Origin: Paenibacillus guangzhouensis
GTDB taxonomy: Bacteria > Bacillota > Bacilli > Paenibacillales > Paenibacillaceae
DNA: 64,000 nucleotides
NCBI RefSeq assembly: GCF_009363075.1
Contig: NZ_CP045293.1
Span: forward strand, 5,429,501 to 5,493,500
Direction: 5' to 3'
The number at the start of each line of letters is the position of its first letter. Within the stretch, counting starts at the first letter, position 1. Shown one piece after another: positions 1 through 8,678 of this stretch. The notes below the pieces were generated by a model. The model saw only the letters and a list, made by a program, of their open reading frames with translations, was not told where the DNA came from and searched no databases. The position numbers were made by a program, and so were the translations under genes.

Positions 1-2
1 TC

Positions 3-2135
3 TTCGAAATATTAACGGAGGAATATGACATTTCAATTGAAGAGGAGCAGCTTCAGACAGAAATAAACAGCTTGTTCAATCGTCATATGGAAGCTTCTAA
101 ACAATGGGCTCGTCCAACGCATTTTGAAAATCTAGCGACGGTCTTTGACATGCTTTGCGATGGAGGCATCATTGCACTGCATAATGCCGGCATTACGATA
201 AGCGATGGCATTGACGTTGCTAAAGAATGTTATGAAGAACTGATTGAACGAGGAAAACTGCCTGCGGGCTACTGTTTTTATCACGAGCAGGATATTGAGA
301 GAGCTATCGACAGTAATGTATTGCCCATTGCCTTCGGCACGTTCAGAGAAAATCCGGAACACGCTGTCAATGTGGCGGATGTCATCGTTTCGTTTTTTGA
401 AAGCTTTGGTTTTCATGTGCTTTGGAATGGCGATATCAATAGCCGTATTGAATTGCGGGATTTTGAATGGAGAAAGACGTATAGCGAGCATGAATCTTAT
501 GGGGTGGAACGCGCTGTTGAAATCATAGCGCAATCCAGTTATGACCTTGCCTTCAATGCCCCGCGTCCTGCGGATGTTGGCGGCGGAAAAGCGGATTCGG
601 ACTTACCCCCATATACCAAGCGTACTTTTTCGGAAATCAAGCACTTGCTCCCTGCAGATTGCTGGGCTTACTCTCGCAACGAGAAGAATAACGGCGAATT
701 TGAAACTGAAACGGTGCTTGTATATGACGGAGACTTGGGCGTCGACCATATCCATCTTGATTATCCATTGGGAATCGATGCGCAAAGAGGGCGCGGGCAG
801 CATGAGGCATGGCTTGAGCAGCAATCGGTGTTTTTAATCTTGATAACAGGGGACCTGATTGTCCGTAACTACATCTATAATGAAAATACGGACGGTTCAA
901 CAGGCTTGATTGTGCTGGGCAATGTACAAGCCTCCAATATCATTGTCGGCGGTCAAGAAATCTATATCTGCGGCAATCTTGAAGTGAAGGAATTATTTTG
1001 GGGCGAATATAATCATGGAATGCTTAGCGTACGCGGAAACATGACGGCTTCCTTGTTTGTAGAAACAGACGAATACTATGTAGGGATAAAGGGTGAACGC
1101 CATTTCAAGAAACATTGGGTGGATGCAGATGAGTTTGATGAAAATGACGTTCAAACGGTGCTCGCAGAAGGGTGCTATTGGATTGAAGATCATGATGAAA
1201 ATTATGAGAGTGAAACACAGCTCAATAGAGAAGGAATGTTCAATAGACTGAAGGCAAACCAGCCCCTTGTCATGGAAGAGTGGCCGGAAGAACCGCCGCG
1301 GATTTTTGAGAATGAAGAATTGAGCGTGAACAATTTGCAGCGAATCATGGCCTCTCCTTTATTCGGGGAGGATGACACTTACAGATTTTATATAGACGAT
1401 GTAAGTATAAAGGTGAGTCGACCTTATCTTAATGAAGCAGGCAAGAAAGTCGGCGGTAACATTTATATCCTGCAAGATGATACTTACGCCGTATTCATTT
1501 ACATAAAGGAAAGTAAAAAGCTTTTTACTACTACGAAAATTTCTCTTGATATAATTTATCAAAACAATGCCGGGGAGGATTGGTATCAGTTGGATGACCG
1601 TTCTCCTGCACCGTACGTACAGCTCCTGAAACATTATTGGCCCCGTATACTGAAGGAAATCACCTATAGGGAAAGCCTCAACGCGGAAAAGATTGCCTAT
1701 TGGCAAGGGCAGCTCCGTGACACGGTAACGGTTGAAAAGATCGAGCGAATACTCGCTTTGCCGATCATAACGGAAAAGTTCAATAACTACTATGATGAAG
1801 ACAAAAGCGGTTTCTGGAGCGGCAGTCTTCATTACTGTTTCCGATTGCCCAAAGGAGAAGATAACCCCCGCATCGGCGGGGGTAAAGAAAGACGCGATTT
1901 GTCGTTATTCCCTACGATTGATGGTGATTTTGATGTATTCTTATATCACTTCGATATCGAAACAAGCGATGACGGTATAAAAAAGGTTGTATTAAAATTT
2001 CAGCCGCATAACGAAGGGAATACCCGTCAGGTTGAAGCCGCAGAAATCAAGCACATTCAAACGGCACTTCGGTTCTGGAGCAGAATTGAGAATACTATTT
2101 TCTTGCATAATGACGATTTCCAGGCGGAACGGTAA
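3..2135 (+). CDS. DUF6891-type protein, immunity-like, 5' end outside window
   Basis: The frame is open from base 3, so the true start lies left of the window. The first internal start is TTG at 72. Residues encoded up to about base 530 look like a DUF6891 domain: a GGIIALHNAGITISDG stretch followed by a FYHEQDIERA segment and an AFGTF motif. The middle (about bases 720-1120) alternates short beta-like stretches with repeated Gly-Asn/Asp turns (GDLIVRN, GNVQAS, GNLEVKE, GNMTAS), like a small solenoid or polymer-forming fold. The C-terminal third is unassigned. Proteins of this type are frequent in polymorphic-toxin immunity clusters, which fits the genes that follow. The immunity role is inferred; no enzyme motif is visible. 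Confidence 0.75.
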   Translation, partial: FEILTEEYDISIEEEQLQTEINSLFNRHMEASKQWARPTHFENLATVFDMLCDGGIIALHNAGITISDGIDVAKECYEELIERGKLPAGYCFYHEQDIERAIDSNVLPIAFGTFRENPEHAVNVADVIVSFFESFGFHVLWNGDINSRIELRDFEWRKTYSEHESYGVERAVEIIAQSSYDLAFNAPRPADVGGGKADSDLPPYTKRTFSEIKHLLPADCWAYSRNEKNNGEFETETVLVYDGDLGVDHIHLDYPLGIDAQRGRGQHEAWLEQQSVFLILITGDLIVRNYIYNENTDGSTGLIVLGNVQASNIIVGGQEIYICGNLEVKELFWGEYNHGMLSVRGNMTASLFVETDEYYVGIKGERHFKKHWVDADEFDENDVQTVLAEGCYWIEDHDENYESETQLNREGMFNRLKANQPLVMEEWPEEPPRIFENEELSVNNLQRIMASPLFGEDDTYRFYIDDVSIKVSRPYLNEAGKKVGGNIYILQDDTYAVFIYIKESKKLFTTTKISLDIIYQNNAGEDWYQLDDRSPAPYVQLLKHYWPRILKEITYRESLNAEKIAYWQGQLRDTVTVEKIERILALPIITEKFNNYYDEDKSGFWSGSLHYCFRLPKGEDNPRIGGGKERRDLSLFPTIDGDFDVFLYHFDIETSDDGIKKVVLKFQPHNEGNTRQVEAAEIKHIQTALRFWSRIENTIFLHNDDFQAER

Positions 2136-2173
2136 GCGATTGGAAAAGTTTATAGTTGAGGAGATGGTGGCTG

Positions 2174-2782
2174 ATGAAATTAAATAGTGATTTTTACAAT
2201 AAATTTAATGAAAGGTTTGTCAACAATATTAAAAATACGCCTCAATTCATGAAGGATATGTTAGAAAATGCTTTTCCGGATGAAGAAACGCCCATCGATC
2301 ACTGGGGCTCCGATTCGTTAGGGGGAGCCGAATTTTTTGTCGATAATACGAATCAAATCGTTAGAGTGATCAGCCTGGATTATGAGGATTCTGAGCGGTT
2401 TGGTGAAGACGATGAAGATTTGCTTAAGGATGAAGATAGACGCTTGAAACAATACGAAATGACAATTAACCAACATAAAGAGGACAACTCTCATTTTTTT
2501 GTTGATATTGTTGATCTGATAAAGGATGAACTGAAATTTACCGAACCTCAATACATTGCCGGGAACAATAGGCAAGTTTTTTGTGATTTCATGCCAAAAC
2601 CTACCAGCGAAGACAATACTATATTTGAGGCTTCAGAATACTTTTTTAGCAGTGATGCGAACATAAGTGCTTTTTGGGTGCTTGGTGATCGAATCGCCTT
2701 TGTTCAATATGCGGAGTCCGAGGGGGAGGGAGACATTCAGATTTTTGTTACGATAGGCGTTGTCCGTAAATTGCAAGATTAA
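2174..2782 (+). CDS. Unrecognised acidic protein in immunity-like array
   Basis: 202 residues, cytosolic, acidic, without signal peptide or membrane segment. I chose ATG 2174 over an upstream TTG at 2156 because GAGGAG at 2158-2163 is about 10 bases before it. No family is recognised with certainty. It begins 38 bases after the previous stop and is followed by an SMI1-like gene 19 bases later, so it probably belongs to the same transcript. Its size, solubility and position suggest another immunity or orphan-immunity protein, but this rests on context only. Confidence 0.7.
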   Translation: MKLNSDFYNKFNERFVNNIKNTPQFMKDMLENAFPDEETPIDHWGSDSLGGAEFFVDNTNQIVRVISLDYEDSERFGEDDEDLLKDEDRRLKQYEMTINQHKEDNSHFFVDIVDLIKDELKFTEPQYIAGNNRQVFCDFMPKPTSEDNTIFEASEYFFSSDANISAFWVLGDRIAFVQYAESEGEGDIQIFVTIGVVRKLQD

Positions 2783-2801
2783 ACAAGTTAATGGAGGAAC
2801 C

Positions 2802-3434
2802 ATGATGGCCATTCAATCCATTTTGCAAAAAATAAATGAAATAAAGGAGAAAAAAATAACTCTTCCTACCCAGCATAAAGCAATATCTATCAATCCTACG
2901 CTCAATGCTGATGAAATTTCTTTATTTGAGGAAAGTTTGAATGCTAAATTTCCCGATGACTTCAAGTGTTTTTTATCTGAAATAGGAAATGGAGGGTTTG
3001 GTCCCGGTCATGGAATCATTCCGCTTGGCGCGGAAATGATTATAGACCCGAGGATACCCATTGGAAATCAGGACACCATTGATACTGAAAAAGATTTTGC
3101 GTATGTATCGGCGTGGAACTATGAGCCGCTAAGACGCGCCATGGAGGATGGTTCTTCAGATCAAGACAAATTGATGGAATATTATTTTTCGGTCGACCGG
3201 ATAGCAGGCGCTATCCGTGTATGCGATTGGGGCGGCGGCGGTCTGGGCCTGCTCGTTGTAAAAGGCAGTGAATATGGAAAAGTGTGGAGCGACTACCGAG
3301 GGGACTTTGGCGGTATTTTCCCTGAGACGATTTCAAGCGAAAATCTTGCACATATGTCCTTTCTGCAATGGTATGAGGCTTGGTTGGACGAAATCGTTTT
3401 GGAGGTGCCGCTGGAAGAGCGCCGGTTCTGGTAG
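2802..3434 (+). CDS. SMI1/KNR4 family protein
   Basis: 210 residues. The central region shows SMI1/KNR4 hallmarks: a LNADEISLFEESLNAKFPDD helix leading into FKCFLSEIGNGG (about residues 38-70), then hydrophobic stretches with a late Gly-rich segment WGGGGLGLLV and a final FLQWYEAWLDE helix typical of the family's end. SMI1/KNR4 proteins are a common immunity superfamily against CDI and related toxins. GGAGG at 2793-2797 supports ATG 2802 or the adjacent ATG 2805. Neighbour spacing suggests co-transcription with the array. The matching toxin is not visible. Confidence 0.82.
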   Translation: MMAIQSILQKINEIKEKKITLPTQHKAISINPTLNADEISLFEESLNAKFPDDFKCFLSEIGNGGFGPGHGIIPLGAEMIIDPRIPIGNQDTIDTEKDFAYVSAWNYEPLRRAMEDGSSDQDKLMEYYFSVDRIAGAIRVCDWGGGGLGLLVVKGSEYGKVWSDYRGDFGGIFPETISSENLAHMSFLQWYEAWLDEIVLEVPLEERRFW

Positions 3435-3462
3435 GTCATGATTCTGCCGAGGGAGTGTAGAG

Positions 3463-4542
3463 ATGATTCAAACCACCGAAAAGCTTATACAGCTGTTGAA
3501 ATCCGGTCAAAAGCTAGATGCTAGCGTTCTTGCATCCTATTGCCGCTTAATATCGAAGTACGGAGACCGGGAGGATGCAGCGGCATTATTTCGAATCTTC
3601 GCAGAGCGTCCCTCCGATTACAAGCGTGAGCTGCTACTTGACCCCGTTATGAGATGTGGAGACTTGGCACTTGCGGAGGAGATCGATCCTTTTTGCTTTG
3701 AGCAGGGACGGCTTAAGGAAGGAATGCCTAGCGAGGTTCTTCATGTGATGGGGTATATGGGGTATGAGAAATATATCGATTATATGGTGGACTGCATCGG
3801 TGCAAACGACTGGCATCTGTGCGAAGATGCTTGCCTCGGACTGCTGCACCTTCCTTGTGAATCGCATGGGGAGAGGTTGGAGAGTGAGCTGGACAAGGTA
3901 TACGGGCAGCCGCTTTTCCCTGAACTTTTACCTGCCCTGAGCTTTAAGTTTGCAAATGAACAAATTGTTTCCAGGCTGCTTGCGTGGGGGGAACAGGCAT
4001 CAACGGATTGTAACGCGGGACTGATCCTTGGCATTTCCATGTTTGGCAGTACACAGAAAACACAAATTAAATCTATTTTAATGGAACCGTTTTGGGAAAT
4101 GTACAGCAGCGGTACGGGGAGCCATTGGTGGGGCTATATGTCCATGCAGATGGTCGAGCTAACGTTCAGCGAACTCATCTCGGATCTAAAAGCGCAGACA
4201 CCTGTAGCTCGGAAACATGCAGAGCATACCCCGGACGAACGGACGTTGGAACACCGGCTTGATGTTTTGCACGACCTGTTGGAATTGAAGCTGGCCGATG
4301 TTCCGCACCCTATCAGGTTTTCCCCGCTCAATCAAGAGTCTGTAATCGACCTCTACCAGGAGTTGTTTCAGTGGAGTAACGAGCATGAGGATGACTCGGT
4401 GACAGGCAGAGTTAGCACTTACCTTGGATACAACCACCGTCTGATGGAAAAGTACATGCAACTAAGAACGAGAATGGAAATGGGCATAAAGCAGGAATTA
4501 GAATTGGAGGTTTGGGCAAGCGGCGGCAAAAATCATATCTGA
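3463..4542 (+). CDS. HEAT-like helical repeat protein, immunity-array member
   Basis: 359 residues, almost entirely predicted helices of 12-18 residues, with a HEAT-like layout in the first 200 (for example DREDAAALFRIFAE, LALAEEIDP, CEDACLGLLHLP, EQIVSRLLAWGEQ). There is no signal peptide or catalytic motif. GGGAGTG at about 3450-3456 precedes ATG 3463. Helical-repeat scaffolds of this size recur in toxin-immunity arrays, but the assignment here is by fold appearance and neighbours only. It could also be a general protein-protein interaction protein. Confidence 0.72.
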   Translation: MIQTTEKLIQLLKSGQKLDASVLASYCRLISKYGDREDAAALFRIFAERPSDYKRELLLDPVMRCGDLALAEEIDPFCFEQGRLKEGMPSEVLHVMGYMGYEKYIDYMVDCIGANDWHLCEDACLGLLHLPCESHGERLESELDKVYGQPLFPELLPALSFKFANEQIVSRLLAWGEQASTDCNAGLILGISMFGSTQKTQIKSILMEPFWEMYSSGTGSHWWGYMSMQMVELTFSELISDLKAQTPVARKHAEHTPDERTLEHRLDVLHDLLELKLADVPHPIRFSPLNQESVIDLYQELFQWSNEHEDDSVTGRVSTYLGYNHRLMEKYMQLRTRMEMGIKQELELEVWASGGKNHI

Positions 4543-4559
4543 GGTGATAAGCTATAAAT

Positions 4560-4979
4560 TTGCATAAATTTAGTCACGCGAAAGAGTTAATGCGCGTTGC
4601 GGATAGGATGTCTATAAAAGCAGCCTTACTCTCGAAGGAGCAGGGCTGTAAATATATTCTTGCGGCACTTGAAAAATATAAGCCTTGGAAGACGGAGGGG
4701 CACCTTTCTATTGGTGAAGATGCAAATAGCTTGTCCACAGACGATTACGAATTTTCTTTCTCGCTATCCATGGAGAGCGTTCCTGCTTTCATATTTTTCG
4801 AGCAAAATTATATAAATGAGTGCAATGTTGTGGTTGTTGATGATGCAAAGAATATTTCCTCGCTGATGGGAAATAGTCATGGTATGGAGTATTTCATCTC
4901 CGATGAGAGTCTTTCGTTCCTGATTTCCGTTAATTGGTATGTAATAGAGTATACTGGAGATATTGATTTATCAAAATGA
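4560..4979 (+). CDS. Small unrecognised protein, immunity-array member
   Basis: 139 residues from TTG 4560, which has GAGGTGAT (4541-4548) about 11 bases upstream. No ATG lies closer to the ribosome site. The protein is soluble; its second half has alternating beta strands (FSFSLSMESV, FIFFEQNYI, CNVVVVDDA, FLISVNWYVIEYTGD), as in small alpha/beta immunity proteins. I do not recognise the family. The start lies 17 bases after the previous stop, which argues for the same operon. Confidence 0.62.
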   Translation: MHKFSHAKELMRVADRMSIKAALLSKEQGCKYILAALEKYKPWKTEGHLSIGEDANSLSTDDYEFSFSLSMESVPAFIFFEQNYINECNVVVVDDAKNISSLMGNSHGMEYFISDESLSFLISVNWYVIEYTGDIDLSK

Positions 4980-5065
4980 GTGATACATACGGTCCCCATT
5001 AAAATGGTAAATTTGCAGGATTCCGATAGAACGCGATCTAGGGCAGAATGAACGGAGGGCCATGG

Positions 5066-5572
5066 ATGATTGATTTTAACGCGGAAGTCATATCGGGGTA
5101 TTCGATGGGTAATGTGGTTTTGGGGAGAAATATATCAGAGTATATCGATGAACTATATTCGCGGCACAGGACTCAGCTTAAAGAATATTCCGTTCCGGAT
5201 GGCAAGGTAAGATCTGCCTATACATTGGATGGCACTATGACCATTGTTGTAGATTCTAGCGACCTGATCGTCTCTATTGGCTGCAATCAAAGTTATACGG
5301 GGCGTTATAAAGGGTGCTTGTATGCCGGGCAATCCATGAGGGATATCACCCGGCTGACATCCAGGCAGCGTATTTTTAATGGATCGCTGATCATTGATGA
5401 TGATTTTGGATTTTCTTTTGTAATTCCTCCGCCTTATGATGAAATTGCTGATGTAATGGAGCACATACCGCTTGATTTGATATTTAGCGAAATCTATGTG
5501 GCTGACTTTTCTTCTTGGAATCCCAATCATAGCGGAGCAAGATTTTTGCACGAAAGGAAGACAAAGAAGTGA
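5066..5572 (+). CDS. Unrecognised beta-rich protein, immunity-array member
   Basis: 168 residues. ATG 5066 is preferred to ATG 5048 because GGAGGG at about 5053 lies between them at a normal distance from 5066. The N-terminus (IDFNAEVISGYSMGNVVLG, then ISEYIDELY) resembles small proteins in toxin-immunity loci that start with a substrate-profile-like beta hairpin. It has a DDDFGFSFVIPPPYDEIADV segment and no catalytic motif. The stop overlaps the GTG start of the next gene by two bases, which suggests translational coupling. Function is inferred from context. Confidence 0.65.
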   Translation: MIDFNAEVISGYSMGNVVLGRNISEYIDELYSRHRTQLKEYSVPDGKVRSAYTLDGTMTIVVDSSDLIVSIGCNQSYTGRYKGCLYAGQSMRDITRLTSRQRIFNGSLIIDDDFGFSFVIPPPYDEIADVMEHIPLDLIFSEIYVADFSSWNPNHSGARFLHERKTKK

Positions 5573-6162
5573 AAATGAATTCACAAGTACTTTCTGGACA
5601 AATGGTTGAGCTTGAGAGGGGGCAGGTAAGTTTTTTGGGTCCGAAACTGGAACTGCATGATTGCTCCGTCATTTCAGAAACCGATGGGCGAGGTATGGCT
5701 TTTCCCGGACTGAGGATGCATGGAGGAGTTTTCGATCAAAAGCAAGCCTTATGGAACTTTCATTTTCAGGGTGTACATTTCTTACGCGTCAAGTTTATGG
5801 GCAACTATATTGGCTGTGATTTTGGCGACTGGGAAGACATGCACAGGTCATCCGTGTCAGAGTGCGACTTTTCATCTGCACGCATGCACGATTGCCGTTT
5901 GTTGAACTGTGACATGAAGGGAATTCTTATTCCCAAATGGCCGTGCTTTTGCTTGTTTAATCCGGTGGAAGCCCGGGATTTTGTGATCTCACAACAATGG
6001 CCGAAGAAGATCGGTCTGACTTTGGATATTTATACGGATTCGGACCCGGAATGTGTCGCTGCATTGGGTGATGTCAGTGTGTTGGCTAAGGAAAGCGGGT
6101 TGCCAATGAGCGAAATACGCGAGCGCTTGCAAACCATTCCCGGTCTTCATATTGTTGAATAA
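5569..6162 (+). CDS. Pentapeptide-like beta-solenoid protein
   Basis: 197 residues from GTG 5569, with AAGGAAG (5554-5560) about 8 bases upstream; ATG 5575 is the alternative. Residues about 65-125 carry a pentapeptide-like run of Cys/Asp/Phe/Leu steps (FLRVKFMGNYIGCDFGDW, SECDFSSARMHDC, RLLNCDMKG), suggesting a short right-handed beta solenoid. Such proteins can be DNA mimics or scaffolds, and they also occur in immunity clusters. It overlaps the previous stop (GTGA arrangement). The region after residue 135 is unassigned. Confidence 0.7.
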   Translation: MKMNSQVLSGQMVELERGQVSFLGPKLELHDCSVISETDGRGMAFPGLRMHGGVFDQKQALWNFHFQGVHFLRVKFMGNYIGCDFGDWEDMHRSSVSECDFSSARMHDCRLLNCDMKGILIPKWPCFCLFNPVEARDFVISQQWPKKIGLTLDIYTDSDPECVAALGDVSVLAKESGLPMSEIRERLQTIPGLHIVE

Positions 6163-6196
6163 GGCGGTTCAAGTTGGAAAATTACGGGGAGGCATT

Positions 6197-6478
6197 TTGA
6201 ACGAATCAGGAATATTGGAGGCTAGGTATATGTGTACGGCACTGGTCATGTATGACACAAGTGAAGTCACTCCAATGGAGGATTGCAATGCAGGCGAGTC
6301 TTTCTCTGATGCTATCGGTGCAAGGATTACAACTGCCGGATATTATACATACAAAAATGATGAAGATGGACTCTATGTTGATTTGATAGAAACATCACTC
6401 GCCGATCTCAAGCGTAAAATAACCGCAAAAGAAGTAACGGCATTTCGATTATATAGTCAACAAACTGGCTATTTATGA
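6197..6478 (+). pseudogene. N-terminal part of a probable frameshifted immunity-like gene
   Basis: This reading frame gives 93 residues from TTG 6197 (GGGGAGG at 6187-6193) or 82 from ATG 6230. It ends at TGA 6478. The next frame is already open from 6438 and reads as continuous protein (a VNKLAIYENFIGFVEDVSKK stretch) into the following ORF, yet offers no ATG and only GTG 6495. I therefore read 6197-6478 and 6495-6935 as one gene of about 235 codons split by a frameshift near 6438-6478. The block starting at ATG 6230 is partly duplicated near 7629. Family unrecognised. Confidence 0.55.
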
Positions 6479-6494
6479 AAATTTCATCGGATTT

Positions 6495-6935
6495 GTGGAG
6501 GATGTATCGAAGAAAATCAGCTATCCGTATGGGATCGTGTATGCTGCCCCAAAAGTGGCAGATGCTTTTTACTATGCTCAGGGTAAGAACTTGATTAAAT
6601 TGTTTCCATATGAGGATGTGGGGATTTTTAACAAAGAAACTCCTGGGCGATTTAAAGGGAAGGTTCGTTACAGGGGGGAGATGCTGAGAATGATATATCC
6701 CTGCAATATGATAAACGAAAACCATCTTCATATCAAAATTCATGGGATGACGCTTGAAGAGTGGATTGTTAAAGAACGGGGACGCGGCTCTTTAAGGAAG
6801 ATCAGCAATGATTTGTGGCTTTGGGAGGTTGGGAGGGATGATATGGAAGGCGTAAGCAAATGCTGCGGAGACGCCGGAATCCTGGTAGCCTGGAAGCAGC
6901 CCTTTCCAACAAAGCCATCCAAAACTTTGCTTTAG
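6495..6935 (+). pseudogene. C-terminal part of the same probable frameshifted gene
   Basis: 146 residues from GTG 6495, with no convincing ribosome site. The frame is open upstream to 6438 and protein-like there, which argues that this is the distal part of the gene starting at 6197. The sequence is soluble and aromatic-rich (YPYGIVYAAPKVADAFYYA, then KLFPYEDVGIF). The last 25 residues are low in pattern and may also be out of frame. It could instead be an independent overlapping gene with a GTG start. Family unrecognised. Confidence 0.5.
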
Positions 6936-7061
6936 AGTCTTCGCCAAATGAATATCGACAAGTGAGAATTTTTCAGAATAAGGAAAGAAATACAATTATA
7001 TCATGTGCGTCAGGAGTTGTTGCAGGCTCGACTACGACTAATGTAGGACAAAGGAGAGAAC

Positions 7062-7580
7062 ATGGATTTTCAAGTGCTGCAATTAAAAATCGAGGCGGCT
7101 GCGAAGGCTTCATTCGAGCAAGTAAGAAACAAATATTCAGGACAAAGCTTTTGCGGTTACGCCTTGTATTCTGACTCGGATGCAATCACCGTATGTCCGG
7201 CGGTAAACTCAATCGATCACTTGAACAAAATGATTGCAGGTGACCCTGATGATGCGATTTATTATCGCTGGAGTCCAGGGGAATGGGATCATGAATTTGA
7301 AGGTGCTGAATTCTTTAAAGATATATCCAATCTTTTGTATAGCGAAGTGATGAGTATACAGTCGACAGAAAGACACAGGGGCTATAAAGAGAAGGTTTAT
7401 GAGTGTTGCGTGGCTGCGCTTGATACGCTGAAAAAGGAAGGCTTTTTCTCCGATATGAGCGAATCGGGAGTCTTGGTCTTTACTGTATCGGATGACACAC
7501 ATGCACTGGAATGTGATTGGATTGCCCGATTGAACCGAAAAGAACTTGCTGAAGAATTTCATAATTGGATTGGCGGTTGA
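7062..7580 (+). CDS. DUF4303 family protein
   Basis: 172 residues from ATG 7062, with AAGGAGAG about 6 bases upstream. The order of motifs fits DUF4303: FCGYALYSDSDAITVCPAVN near residue 30, then IYYRWSPGEWDHEFEGAEFF near residue 65, a central helix pair with KVYECCVAALDTLKKEG, and VLVFTVSDDT toward the end. DUF4303 members are common beside WapA/Rhs-type toxins and are treated as immunity-associated. No membrane segment or signal peptide. This is one of the intact genes of the array. Confidence 0.83.
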   Translation: MDFQVLQLKIEAAAKASFEQVRNKYSGQSFCGYALYSDSDAITVCPAVNSIDHLNKMIAGDPDDAIYYRWSPGEWDHEFEGAEFFKDISNLLYSEVMSIQSTERHRGYKEKVYECCVAALDTLKKEGFFSDMSESGVLVFTVSDDTHALECDWIARLNRKELAEEFHNWIGG

Positions 7581-7616
7581 AAGTTTGATTTAGTACGGTT
7601 CTTATCTGCGGCATAA

Positions 7617-7675
7617 AGGTGAGATAGATGTGTACGTGCTGGGCCATGTATGACACAAATGAAGTCATTATATAA
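7617..7675 (+). pseudogene. Short remnant duplicated from the gene beginning at 6230
   Basis: The stretch from ATG 7629 repeats the start of the block at 6230: ATGTGTACG, then a CTGG(T/C)CATGTATGACACAA segment, then TGAAGTCA. The copies differ by a few substitutions and one indel. The 7629 copy stops within about 16 codons (TAA near 7672). It appears to be the 5' fragment of a lost paralogue and marks duplication and decay inside the array. Confidence 0.6.
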
Positions 7676-7704
7676 GGAAAAGAATGTACGATTGGGGAGA
7701 TATT

Positions 7705-8121
7705 ATGTTCGTCATACATGCCTACCTTGCGAAGTCGTCCAATCCTTACTCCCATGAGCGTCTTGCCTCTGAGTTAAGCGCCTACTTTGATTTTGAAACA
7801 AAGAATGGACTGGAAATTGGAGCATCAGCAAATCCGTTTACGAAACAGAAATACTTGATTCTTCGTTGGCCAGGTTGGAATTTTTCAGCGCATTTTGAAA
7901 CTGGCCATAATGTAGCTGCAGATGCAAATTACATTGCAAGCGTCACCAAGGATTGTCCGCCTGAAATCAAAGACTGTACCGAACGCATTCGCTTCGTATT
8001 CTCGTCTGATGATGGACGGGACTTCACAGATCATATCATTTCGGCGATAGACTATTTGGTGGCGATACCGGGCGCAATCATTTTTGATGAAAGTCAAGAA
8101 GCAATCATTCATTGCTGGTAA
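7705..8121 (+). CDS. Small unrecognised alpha/beta protein, immunity-array member
   Basis: 138 residues from ATG 7705, supported by GGGGAG at 7694-7699; ATG 7684 would add seven residues but lacks a ribosome site. The sequence is an alpha/beta mix: FVIHAYLAKSS, a central YLILRWPGWNFSAHFETG, and a C-terminal helix ending in SQEAIIHCW. It is reminiscent of SitI-type immunity proteins, but I cannot name a family with confidence. Soluble, same strand as its neighbours, and followed by a broken TPR gene. Confidence 0.65.
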   Translation: MFVIHAYLAKSSNPYSHERLASELSAYFDFETKNGLEIGASANPFTKQKYLILRWPGWNFSAHFETGHNVAADANYIASVTKDCPPEIKDCTERIRFVFSSDDGRDFTDHIISAIDYLVAIPGAIIFDESQEAIIHCW

Positions 8122-8173
8122 TGAGGAAAATTCATGCGGTAGCCTCAAATCGAATAGGATCGGGGAGATGACG

Positions 8174-8470
8174 GTGCAACTTTCAGATACCACCCATGCC
8201 GAAATTACTGCGCTGTGTAAACAAGGCGATGATTTGGTGAGAGCAGGCAATCTTGAGGCGGGCAAGAATAAGTACGTCGCGGCCCTCCGATTATTGCCGG
8301 AAAATCATCGAGAATGGGAAGCCGCAACGTGGATATATGTGGCTATTGGGGATGTCCATTTTTAGATGAAAAATTACGATAAGGCATTCAAATGTTTTTT
8401 TAATAGCGGCGGAAAAGGTACCTTGCTTCGCATCCGTCAGTTTTACCTCGGCCGCAAGAGTGCGTTGTGA
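8174..8470 (+). pseudogene. TPR protein gene interrupted by an in-frame amber codon
   Basis: From GTG 8174 (GGGGAG 8162-8167) the frame encodes a tetratricopeptide-like repeat: GDDLVRAGNLEAGKNKYVAA, LRLLPENHREWEAATW, IYVAIGDVHF. TAG at 8363-8365 interrupts it, and the same frame then continues as a second repeat-like segment (MKNYDKAFKCFFNSGG, LLRIRQFYLG) before TGA 8468-8470. Intact relatives in this genus are about 120-150 residues and lie beside toxin or immunity genes. A short 63-residue product is possible; loss of function is more likely. Confidence 0.65.
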
Positions 8471-8525
8471 TCGTACCCGAAATCGATGCTTTTGTCGCTA
8501 CGCTAAACAATGAACTTCGACCATT

Positions 8526-8575
8526 GGAAAAGGACCTCATCTTCCGCTTGATACCGGATATGAGGTCCTTCTTTT
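8526..8575. terminator. Strong, probably bidirectional intrinsic terminator
   Basis: Perfect 11-bp stem AAGGACCTCAT (8530-8540) / ATGAGGTCCTT (8560-8570), followed by CTTTT on the plus strand and by TTTT on the minus strand. It closes the immunity-like array and could also stop transcripts of the exporter gene coming from the right. Confidence 0.85.
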
Positions 8576-8678
8576 ATGACTGGGGGTGTTTCAATTCCAC
8601 GCGTCCCGCTAGTCTCCACTCGATATTTCCGCGAAGCAATAGCTTCGCTTTGCTTGTTGCCTGCACAAATGTGACGTT

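Noticed and set aside
1359-1832. 157-codon minus-strand frame within the first gene
   Set aside because: Antisense to a well-supported coding region, with no ribosome site or domain.
6860-7174. 104-codon frame between the split gene and the DUF4303 gene
   Set aside because: Low-complexity, basic, overlaps the true DUF4303 start and lacks a ribosome site.
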